This document shows positions 1-7,179 of a stretch of 10,561 nt of DNA, one piece after another. Each line of letters opens with the position of its first letter. The first letter of the stretch is position 1. Source of the stretch: Paracoccaceae bacterium (GTDB lineage: Bacteria; Pseudomonadota; Alphaproteobacteria; Rhodobacterales; Rhodobacteraceae); contig SLKB01000095.1 in NCBI GenBank assembly GCA_007134805.1, positions 1 through 10,561 of the forward strand. The letters are read 5' to 3'. Under the pieces are notes generated by a model. The model was not told the DNA's origin. It did not search any database and was given only the letters and a program-made list of their open reading frames with translations. The position numbers and the translations under genes are program-made.

Positions 1-419
1 CTCTGACGGCTCAGTTTGCTCCCATGCCCCTGCCCGCGGCTGAAAAACCGCCCGAAAGCCGGGAAATTGGCAATGAGATGGCGCAGCTCGTCACCTGGCA
101 GGCACAAGACCACTGTCTCGGCGGTTGTGGTCGCCGTGGTGACCGCGCGCCCGTCGCGCAAGAGCCCACGTTCTCCGAAGGAATTGCGCGGGCTCAGGAT
201 CGAGACCAGCGCACCATTGCCATCCGTCACTTCGACCATACCCGACTTGACCAGATAGACACCGGAGATCGGATCGCCCTGCGTGTAGACGACTGTGCCT
301 TCGGGCAATTCACTGCGGCTGAAGCAACTGGCGACACGCGCCAGCTCGTCCTGCGGCAGGGTATCATAAGGGTGCACGGATTGCAGGAATTCGAGGACTT
401 TCGGCGATGCTTCTGTCAT
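1..419 (-). CDS. Cyclic-nucleotide-binding domain protein, DUF294 nucleotidyltransferase-like type (partial, N-terminus only)
   Basis: The first 139 residues are visible; the gene runs off the left edge. They form a cNMP-binding (CRP-like) beta-roll. A helix (PKVLEFLQSVHPYDTLP, 6-22) leads to EGTVVYTQGD (40-49), GVYLVKSGMVEV (53-64) and the phosphate-binding-cassette-like FGERGLLRDGRAVTTAT (81-97), where E83 and R91 occupy the usual ligand-contact positions. In the DUF294 family this domain is followed by paired CBS domains and a nucleotidyltransferase-like domain; those would lie outside the window, so the full class is inferred. The ATG at 419 follows a strong GAGGAGGG ribosome site. The gene lies 90 bp downstream of the symporter in the same direction, an arrangement I recall as common in proteobacteria that carry DUF4212/symporter pairs. 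The likely role is cytoplasmic regulation of acetate or carboxylate use in response to a nucleotide. A plain Crp-type regulator is less likely given this context. Confidence 0.8.
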   Translation of the reverse strand, partial: MTEASPKVLEFLQSVHPYDTLPQDELARVASCFSRSELPEGTVVYTQGDPISGVYLVKSGMVEVTDGNGALVSILSPRNSFGERGLLRDGRAVTTATTTAETVVLCLPGDELRHLIANFPAFGRFFSRGQGHGSKLSRQ

Positions 420-462
420 GACGATCCCTCCTCGACCGCGACATGGGCGTTATGGCCCGGGT

Positions 463-491
463 GGCCTGCCCCCGATTTGTGGGGACAGGCC
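463..491 (-). terminator. Strong intergenic hairpin between symporter and cNMP-domain gene (attenuator or processing stem)
   Basis: A near-perfect inverted repeat pairs GGCCTG (463-468) with CAGGCC (486-491), and CCCC (470-473) with GGGG (481-484), around a 7-nt loop with one C/A mismatch. In the direction of transcription no U-run follows, so it is not a classical intrinsic terminator. It may stop the 3' end of symporter mRNA from being degraded, or partly attenuate read-through into the downstream gene. Confidence 0.45.
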
Positions 492-509
492 GATAGCATG
501 AGGCAGCGA

Positions 510-2282
510 TCAGTGATCGACGGCCGCGCCTGCGCCTTTCGGCACGCGGATCGATTCCACCAGTTCCTGGATATGCTCCGGGGCCGGGGCGGTCATCTTC
601 ATCACGAGATAGGCCGTGATGAAGTTCAGCATCGCACCCACAGCACCGAAGGACAGCGGCGAGATGCCAAAGAACCAGTTATCGGGCGTGTTGGGCAGCA
701 TGTTCGTGCCGGGGATGAAGAACCAGCCCAGATAGGTGAAGATATAGAGCACTGTCGAGCCAAGCCCCACGATCATCCCGGCAATCGCACCTGATGAGTT
801 CATCTTCTTCGAGAAGATGCCCATCATGATGGCCGGGAACAGCGAGGATGCGGCGAGACCGAAGGCCAGAGCCACCACCTGTGCCGCAAAGCCCGGCGGG
901 TTAAGCCCCAGATAGGTTGCCAGAGCGATCGCGAAGGCCATCGAGATTCGCGCGGCCAGCAATTCACCCTTCTCCGAGATGCCCGGATTGATGATCGACT
1001 TGATCAGGTCGTGACTGACCGCCGAGGAGATCGCCAGCAAGAGCCCCGCAGCCGTGGACAAAGCTGCCGCAAGGCCGCCCGCCGCAATCAGACCGATGAC
1101 CCAGCCCGGAAGCTGCGCAATCTCGGGGTTGGCGAGCACGAGGATGTCCTGGTTGAAGGTCACCATCTCGTTGCCTTCCCAACCCTCGTCAATCGCGATC
1201 TGGGGCGGGTTGGCTTCGTTGTAGTACTGAATCATGCCATCGCCGTTCTTGTCTTCGAACCGCAAGAGACCTGTCTGCTCCCAGTTGAGCATCCAGTCAG
1301 GCTTTGCATCGAATGCCAGCGAGGGCTGATCGATCCCGTCCGGGTAGATCGTGGTGATGATGTTGAGCCGTGCCATCGCGCCGACCGCAGGAGCGACCGT
1401 GTAGAGAAGCGCAATGAACACCAGCGCCCAACCTGCCGATTTACGCGCATCCGCCACTTTCGGAACCGTGAAGAAGCGGATGATCACATGCGGCAGGCCA
1501 GCCGTCCCGATCATGAGCGACAAGGTGAACAGGACCATATTGAGCGTGTTCTGCGGTGCATGCATGCCCGTGTAGTCATTGAAGCCCAGCTCGACGAGAA
1601 CTTCATTGAGCGTCTGCAACAGCGGCTGGCCAGATTCGGTATGCGTCGAAAACAGGCCAAGCTGGGGCAGCGGGTTACCGGTCAGCTGCAGCGAGATGAA
1701 CACGGCCGGAATGGTATAGGCCACGATCAGCACGCAATATTGCGCAAGCTGCGTGTATGTGATGCCCTTCATCCCGCCCAGAACGGCATAGATGAACACA
1801 ACCGCCGAGGCGATAAACAGGCCCGTCGTGTTCGTCACTTCCAGGAAGCGCGAAAACGCAACGCCCGCACCGGTCATCTGCCCGATCACATAGGTGATCG
1901 ACATGACCAGAAGCGAGATCACGGCCACGATACGTGCTGTCTGGCTGTAGAACCGGTCCCCGATGAAATCCGGCACTGTGAATCGGCCGAATTTCCGCAG
2001 ATACGGAGCAAGCAGCAGCGCGAGCAACACATAGCCGCCCGTCCAGCCCATCAGGAAGGTCGAGTTGCCATAGCCCACAAAGGCGATCAGACCGGCCATC
2101 GAGATGAAGGACGCCGCCGACATCCAGTCGGCCGCGGTCGCGGCACCATTGACGATCGGGTTGACGCCGCGCGATGCGGCGTAGAAGTCAGCTGTGGACC
2201 CGGCTCTCGCCCAGATCGCGATCCCGATATAGAGAGCGAAGGAAGCGCCCACGAAAATGAGGTTGATTGCGAATTGGCTCAT
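510..2282 (-). CDS. Sodium:solute symporter family protein (DUF4212-partnered, VC_2705-type subfamily; acetate-permease-like)
   Basis: A 590-residue inner-membrane protein of the SSS family. It has many hydrophobic helices and family landmarks: AADWMSAASFISMAGL (50-65) in the first core helix, KFGRFTVPDFIGDRF (97-111), GGMKGITYTQLAQY (169-182), and STAAGLLLAISSAVSHDL (409-426), the helix that supplies Na2-site hydroxyls in this family. The length and the adjacent DUF4212 small subunit fit the VC_2705-like subfamily. The substrate is not shown by sequence; acetate or another short carboxylate is inferred from the acs and adk genes upstream. A polar insertion (about 313-390) between helices contains an EF-hand-like loop, DKNGDGMIQYYNE (344-356). 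The start ATG lies 14 bp after the DUF4212 stop, with GAGGGG about 10 nt upstream overlapping that gene's end, so the two are probably translated as a pair. Confidence 0.9.
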   Translation of the reverse strand: MSQFAINLIFVGASFALYIGIAIWARAGSTADFYAASRGVNPIVNGAATAADWMSAASFISMAGLIAFVGYGNSTFLMGWTGGYVLLALLLAPYLRKFGRFTVPDFIGDRFYSQTARIVAVISLLVMSITYVIGQMTGAGVAFSRFLEVTNTTGLFIASAVVFIYAVLGGMKGITYTQLAQYCVLIVAYTIPAVFISLQLTGNPLPQLGLFSTHTESGQPLLQTLNEVLVELGFNDYTGMHAPQNTLNMVLFTLSLMIGTAGLPHVIIRFFTVPKVADARKSAGWALVFIALLYTVAPAVGAMARLNIITTIYPDGIDQPSLAFDAKPDWMLNWEQTGLLRFEDKNGDGMIQYYNEANPPQIAIDEGWEGNEMVTFNQDILVLANPEIAQLPGWVIGLIAAGGLAAALSTAAGLLLAISSAVSHDLIKSIINPGISEKGELLAARISMAFAIALATYLGLNPPGFAAQVVALAFGLAASSLFPAIMMGIFSKKMNSSGAIAGMIVGLGSTVLYIFTYLGWFFIPGTNMLPNTPDNWFFGISPLSFGAVGAMLNFITAYLVMKMTAPAPEHIQELVESIRVPKGAGAAVDH

Positions 2283-2296
2283 TGATCAGGCGCCCC

Positions 2297-2551
2297 TCAT
2301 TCTTCCACGCCAAACTCGTGATCGAGTCTGTTCATGTACCAGGTGTAATAGAAAATGAGCACGATGAAGGTCAGGATCGACCCCTGCTGCGCGAACCAGA
2401 ACCCAAGATCAGTGCCCCCGATCGGGATACCCGACAAGAGCGGGCGAAAAACGATGCCGAATCCGAAAGACACGAGCGCCCAGATCACCATGCTGATGGT
2501 GATGATCCGGATATTCGCCTTCCAGTAGTCGTCCGTCGATTTGTCTGACAT
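2297..2551 (-). CDS. DUF4212 small membrane subunit of sodium:solute symporter
   Basis: An 84-residue protein with a polar N-terminus (MSDKSTDDYWKANIRI) and two membrane segments at about 15-37 and 55-73. It has the family pattern YWKANIRII, then FGIVFRP (32-38), GFWFAQQGSI (50-59) and YYTWYMNRLDHEFGV (68-82). DUF4212 proteins are almost always encoded directly before a sodium:solute symporter and are thought to be its small accessory subunit; that is the layout here. I chose the ATG at 2551 because the conserved MSDKSTDDYW begins there and a GGGAG lies 7 nt upstream. An in-frame ATG at 2605 would add 18 uncharacteristic residues. A better AGGAGG lies about 17 nt upstream, too far for standard use. 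The 156 bp gap from adk could hide a separate promoter, but I could not identify one. Confidence 0.9.
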   Translation of the reverse strand: MSDKSTDDYWKANIRIITISMVIWALVSFGFGIVFRPLLSGIPIGGTDLGFWFAQQGSILTFIVLIFYYTWYMNRLDHEFGVEE

Positions 2552-2653
2552 GTGACGTCTCCCAGTTTCCTCCTGTGCCCGCCCCCTCATGGCGCAGGCA
2601 TCCATTGTCCCCGTCCCACGCTTCAGGCATGAGAAGAGCAGTCACAGACCCGG

Positions 2654-2707
2654 AATCCCCGGGAGCTGCGTTCGGCACCTTTGGTGCCAGCCCGGTCTCC
2701 CGGATTT
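2654..2707 (-). other. Structured intergenic RNA element directly after adk (nested inverted repeats)
   Basis: Two nested inverted repeats fill the start of the gap after the adk stop. The inner one is a perfect GGCACC (2674-2679) and GGTGCC (2683-2688) pair with a 3-nt loop. The outer one pairs CCGGGAG (2659-2665) with CTCCCGG (2697-2703), and AAT with ATT beyond a 2-nt bulge. No U-run follows in the transcribed direction. It could be a leaky terminator or an mRNA processing element that lets acs-adk and DUF4212-symporter be expressed at different levels. The rest of the gap to 2552 shows only the DUF4212 ribosome site. Confidence 0.45.
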
Positions 2708-3388
2708 CTATGCCGCGACCTCACGGACGATGGCGGCCAGATCTTCGGCAATCCGGTTGATGTCGCCCATGGCATCGACCCGGCGCAGCGCGCCCTTGCC
2801 CGCGTAGTATGTGATCAGCGGTGCGGTCTGCTGATGATAGGCCTCCAGCCGTGCACCGACTGTTTCGGCGTTGTCATCGGCGCGCCGCTTGAATTCAGTG
2901 CTGCCGCATTTGTCGCAGACCCCATCGACGGAAGGGGTCTTGAAGGTGTCGTGATACCCCTCGCCGCAATTTGCGCAGGTGTAGCGGCCCGAGACCCGCT
3001 CGATCATCGCCGCATCATCGACTTCGAGCGAGATTGCCGCGCCAAGGCTCAGCCCTTCGCTTTCAAGAAGCTTGTCCAGCGCCTCGGCCTGTTTGGCCGT
3101 GCGCGGGAACCCGTCGAGGATGATGCCCGCCTTGGTGTCGGGCTCGGTCATGCGGTCGCGCAGGATTGCAAGCACGATGTCATCACTGACGAGCGCGCCC
3201 GCCTCCATCACAGTCTTGGCCTGCTTTCCTGCCTCGGTGCCCGCGGCAACGGCGGCCCGCAGCAGATCGCCGGTCGAAAGCTGCACCAGGCCGAATTGCT
3301 CTTCTAGCATGCGCGCCTGGGTGCCCTTGCCGGCCCCCGGTGGGCCAAGCAGGATCAGCACCGCGGATTTCACACTTGTCTCTGTCAT
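2708..3388 (-). CDS. adk: Adenylate kinase, long form with zinc-binding LID
   Basis: A cytoplasmic 226-residue enzyme catalysing ATP + AMP = 2 ADP. Visible motifs are the P-loop GPPGAGKGT (15-23), the AMP-binding STGDLLR (38-44) and LDGFPRT (91-97), RVSGR (131-135) at the start of the LID, and RRADDNAETVGARLEAY (168-184) closing it. The LID carries four cysteines as C-x2-C (138, 141) and C-x2-C (158, 161), the structural zinc site of the Gram-positive/alphaproteobacterial type. The ATG at 3388 follows the acs stop by 4 bp, and GGGGCTGAG inside the end of acs serves as ribosome site, so translation is probably coupled to acs. In many alphaproteobacteria the main adk lies in the ribosomal protein cluster, so this copy may be a second, acetate-dedicated one; that needs the whole genome. 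Function is secure; its being a paralogue is inferred. Confidence 0.95.
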   Translation of the reverse strand: MTETSVKSAVLILLGPPGAGKGTQARMLEEQFGLVQLSTGDLLRAAVAAGTEAGKQAKTVMEAGALVSDDIVLAILRDRMTEPDTKAGIILDGFPRTAKQAEALDKLLESEGLSLGAAISLEVDDAAMIERVSGRYTCANCGEGYHDTFKTPSVDGVCDKCGSTEFKRRADDNAETVGARLEAYHQQTAPLITYYAGKGALRRVDAMGDINRIAEDLAAIVREVAA

Positions 3389-3392
3389 GGTC

Positions 3393-5335
<1,943 letters not shown>

Positions 5336-5339
<4 letters not shown>

Positions 5340-5374
5340 GAATGCTCCTCCAGTCGCGGGGGATTCATGACCAC
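5336..5374 (-). other. Possible leader mini-ORF overlapping the acs start codon
   Basis: On the acs strand an ATG at 5368 opens a 10-codon frame, [10 protein letters not shown], whose TGA (5338-5336) overlaps the acs ATG (5339-5337) as ATGA. An in-frame GTG at 5374 would give 12 residues and sits about 9 nt after a GGGGGGAG that could act as its ribosome site; the ATG alone has no well-spaced site. The acs ribosome site lies inside this frame. If translated, the frame would couple initiation of acs to the leader. Frames this short also arise by chance, so this is a candidate only. Confidence 0.3.
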
Positions 5375-5390
5375 AAGCTGCGGCTCCCCC
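5358..5390 (-). promoter_or_regulatory. G-rich leader hairpin upstream of acs
   Basis: GGGGGA (5358-5363) and TCCCCC (5385-5390) form a 6-bp GC-rich stem around a 21-nt loop in the 5' leader, ending 8 nt before the acs ribosome site. One arm overlaps the possible leader-ORF ribosome site and the other overlaps its CCC-CCG codons, so ribosome movement would open it. A regulatory role is inferred. Confidence 0.3.
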
Positions 5391-5409
5391 CTTCTCCTAA
5401 ATCGATGCG

Positions 5410-5427
5410 CGTTGCCATTACGCAACG
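5410..5427. promoter_or_regulatory. Inverted repeat CGTTGC-N6-GCAACG, candidate operator for acs
   Basis: A perfect 6-bp inverted repeat with a 6-bp spacer lies about 12-30 nt downstream of the predicted acs transcription start. That is a typical place for a repressor or roadblock operator. The half-site TTGC/GCAA loosely recalls the TTTGCAAA-type sites I associate with short-chain acyl-CoA regulators of Rhodobacteraceae, but the spacing differs, so no regulator is assigned. Confidence 0.35.
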
Positions 5428-5445
5428 TCACATGTCCCCGACGGT

Positions 5446-5474
5446 GTTATAACGCACTCGTCAAAGAATGTGTA
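5446..5474 (-). promoter_or_regulatory. Candidate sigma70-type promoter of acs (proximal)
   Basis: On the minus strand TACACA (5474-5469, 4/6 match to the -35 consensus) and TATAAC (5451-5446, 5/6 to the -10) are 17 bp apart. This puts the start near 5439, with a leader of about 100 nt before acs. The region is clearly more AT-rich than the flanking genes. A second possible promoter lies further upstream. Confidence 0.45.
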
Positions 5475-5492
5475 ACTTTTTTTAAAGAAACG

Positions 5493-5521
5493 ATTTTTTC
5501 GTCAATTTATTCACAAGTCAA
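5493..5521 (-). promoter_or_regulatory. Candidate distal promoter of acs
   Basis: TTGACT (5521-5516, 5/6 to -35) and AAAAAT (5498-5493, 4/6 to -10) are 17 bp apart on the minus strand, inside the AT-rich stretch. It overlaps the last codons of the possible GFA-like remnant, which suggests that frame's end is not under coding constraint. It is an alternative or additional start for the acs transcript. Confidence 0.35.
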
Positions 5522-5783
5522 CAGTAAATTATGTAAATTCCTTTTCGCTGCAGTGCAGAGGGTCTTGAAAAACATGGGCTTTGCTAGCTCGGGATGAATC
5601 GGCGACTTCACCAGCGCGTCGCGCACCCCGATCAGAGGCGCGCGCGTGTCAGCGCAAACAGGTGCCGCGCAATCTTTGCAATACCAGCGGGCCTCAAACG
5701 AAAAATAGTGATTCGACCCAAGGAAGAAGCCGCTGGCAGAATGCTGCAGCAGCCGCGTGGTAGATCCCGCGGCCGTCGCGACC
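5507..5783 (-). pseudogene. Possible C-terminal remnant of a GFA-like (CENP-V/formaldehyde-activating fold) protein
   Basis: Between the DUF4864 stop and the acs promoter a minus-strand frame stays open to a TAA at 5509-5507. It reads protein-like through FFLGSNHYFSFEARWYCKDC, then AAPVCADTRAPLIGVRDALV and KSPIHPELAKPMFF. The order aromatic-C-x2-C-x2-P-V, then a PLIGVRDAL strand and an H-P pair, resembles the C-terminal half of GFA-family zinc proteins, where a C-x2-C is followed by strands and a closing HIF/HMF motif. The expected N-terminal zinc cysteines (C-x-C-G type) are missing, the frame has no credible start outside the neighbouring gene, and the last 20 or so codons turn AT-rich and lose resemblance. 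I read it as a degraded gene fragment. A chance open frame is a serious alternative. Confidence 0.28.
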
Positions 5784-6185
5784 TCAGGTGCCGGTGTCGG
5801 ATCCACGCAGGATTTGCACACCAGCGATCTGCCAGCCATCCGGCGTGTCGATCATCTGGTAGACCAGGAAATGAAGCCGGCCGGAAAGGTCGCGGATCAT
5901 GACCCGCTGTATCACCCGGTCAGCGACATTCCGTTGATCGAGCATTGTGACCTCGGCAGGACGGTGCACCATGGGGTAGCCCCTGCGGACCATCCGCTCG
6001 AACTGGCCCGGCGACACGAAGAGCCGCTTGATCTCGGGGCTCGCATAGCTGAAGGCGGTCTCGAAATCATCCTCGAGGAATGCTGTGAGTTGCTGATTGA
6101 TCACGCGCTGCACCGGATCCTCCTGCGCCGAGACCGGCACTGCGAGGATCAGCCAGATGGCGATCGACTTGAGAGAATGACGCAT
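5784..6185 (-). CDS. DUF4864 family protein, probably secreted
   Basis: A 133-residue protein that begins with a signal peptide: MRH, then the hydrophobic core LKSIAIWLILAVPVSA, with likely cleavage after VSA (20). The mature part has the DUF4864 pattern: a helix VQRVINQQLTAFLEDDFETAFSYASPEI within 25-52, RMVRRGYPMVHRP (64-76), then beta strands ending VYQMIDTPDGWQIAGVQIL (108-126). The fold is probably cystatin/NTF2-like; the function is unknown. I chose the second of two adjacent ATGs (6185) because GGAGGG sits about 6 nt before it; the first (6188) is only 3 nt away. A longer frame from 6242 adds 19 residues ahead of the signal peptide and is unlikely. It is transcribed away from the CHAD gene, with no obvious operon partner downstream. 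Confidence 0.82.
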   Translation of the reverse strand: MRHSLKSIAIWLILAVPVSAQEDPVQRVINQQLTAFLEDDFETAFSYASPEIKRLFVSPGQFERMVRRGYPMVHRPAEVTMLDQRNVADRVIQRVMIRDLSGRLHFLVYQMIDTPDGWQIAGVQILRGSDTGT

Positions 6186-6188
6186 CAT

Positions 6189-6280
6189 GGTCCCTCCATA
6201 CCTTTGATACGCCGCATCCGGAGATCGGATCACTTTTCGCAATCTTGCGCGCGCTCGACCCGCTGGCTAGGTGATAGGCC
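6189..6280. promoter_or_regulatory. Divergent intergenic region with two short inverted repeats
   Basis: This 92 bp gap separates divergent DUF4864 and CHAD genes, so it should hold both promoters. It contains ATCCG-N5-CGGAT (6216-6230) and CGCAA-TC-TTGCG (6238-6249), both perfect but short. A TATCAA about 20 nt upstream of the DUF4864 ribosome site resembles a -10 element but lacks a good -35. I cannot assign either promoter firmly. Confidence 0.3.
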
Positions 6281-7177
6281 ATGTCGCTTGCCATGAGAAA
6301 ATCCGATCGCTCGACCAGAGCGGCGCTGGAGCGGGTGCTCCGCGGCAGGGTGCGGGCCGGGCTCGCGGAAATTGCCACGCATGGCACCGAGGCGAGCGCT
6401 CATGAGTTGCGCAAGCGCACGAAAGAGCTGCGCGGCCTCCTGCACATGCTGCGCCCGGGCCTGAAAGGTGCCAAGGCTCTTGACCGGCGCCTGCGCGACG
6501 CCGCGCGCCTGCTCTCGTCAATGCGCGACGCCGAAGTGATGCTCGCACGTTTCGACGCCGAGGTGGCCACCTTCCCCAGGCCGGAAGAATTCGCGGGGCT
6601 GCGCTTGCAGGTTCTCGATACGGCCCAAAGCCGGACATCGCTTGATCGCGCAGAGAGCATCGACAGATATGCAAATGCTTTTAAGTCTTTACAGACAGAT
6701 CTTGCCAATCTGACGCTCAAGGAAAAGGCCCAGGCACTCTTGTGGGAGGGGATTTATTCAACATGGGCGCGGGTATGCGCACGGGAAGCGGACGCGCGAT
6801 CTGCCTTCGACGCTGATCTTGACTCCGAGCCTTTTCATGACTGGCGCAAATCGGTGAAGCATCACTGTTATCAGGCCCGCTTCCTCAAGAAGATCGCTCC
6901 GAAGAAGATGGCGGCCCATATCAAGACGATCGATGCTCTGGCAGAACTGCTGGGCCATCACAATGATCTCGACGTGCTCTGGAAATTTCTCGAGACCCGC
7001 ACCGCACTGTCCGAGGCGGATGACCTCGCGCGCGCGCTGCTGCGCGGGCGCATCCTCGCGCGGCGGCAATCACTCGCCACTGACACCCTTGCGCTTGCCC
7101 GTAAACATCTGAATGTCGCGCCGGGGGACCTGGTGAAAGACTGGCAGGCGCGTCACCGGCGCTGGCGCAAGGCGTAG
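6281..7177 (+). CDS. CHAD domain-containing protein
   Basis: A 298-residue, strongly basic, all-helical protein made almost entirely of a CHAD domain. Conserved blocks are HELRKRTKELRGLLHMLRP (41-59), SSMRDAEVML (79-88), HDWRKSVKHHCYQARFL (186-202) and LAELLGHHNDLDVL (220-233). The paired helix repeats H-x-x-R-K/K line a basic channel that binds inorganic polyphosphate in studied CHAD proteins. No CYTH/VTC triphosphatase domain is attached, so this is a stand-alone CHAD protein, probably cytoplasmic and polyphosphate- or phosphate-polymer-associated. The start at 6281 has only a weak AGGTG upstream; an in-frame ATG at 6293 is an alternative. It converges on lysS, with 2 bp between the stop codons, so its terminator must lie within lysS. 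Confidence 0.88.
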   Translation: MSLAMRKSDRSTRAALERVLRGRVRAGLAEIATHGTEASAHELRKRTKELRGLLHMLRPGLKGAKALDRRLRDAARLLSSMRDAEVMLARFDAEVATFPRPEEFAGLRLQVLDTAQSRTSLDRAESIDRYANAFKSLQTDLANLTLKEKAQALLWEGIYSTWARVCAREADARSAFDADLDSEPFHDWRKSVKHHCYQARFLKKIAPKKMAAHIKTIDALAELLGHHNDLDVLWKFLETRTALSEADDLARALLRGRILARRQSLATDTLALARKHLNVAPGDLVKDWQARHRRWRKA

Positions 7178-7179
7178 GA

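Noticed and set aside
24..794. 256-codon plus-strand open frame across the cNMP gene, the gap and the symporter end
   Set aside because: It is antisense to two recognisable genes, has shadow-like composition and no domain pattern.
1011..2285. 424-codon plus-strand open frame opposite the symporter
   Set aside because: The translation is rich in R, H, Q and D with no hydrophobic core or motif, as expected for the antisense of a GC-rich membrane protein gene; the opposite strand encodes a clear symporter.
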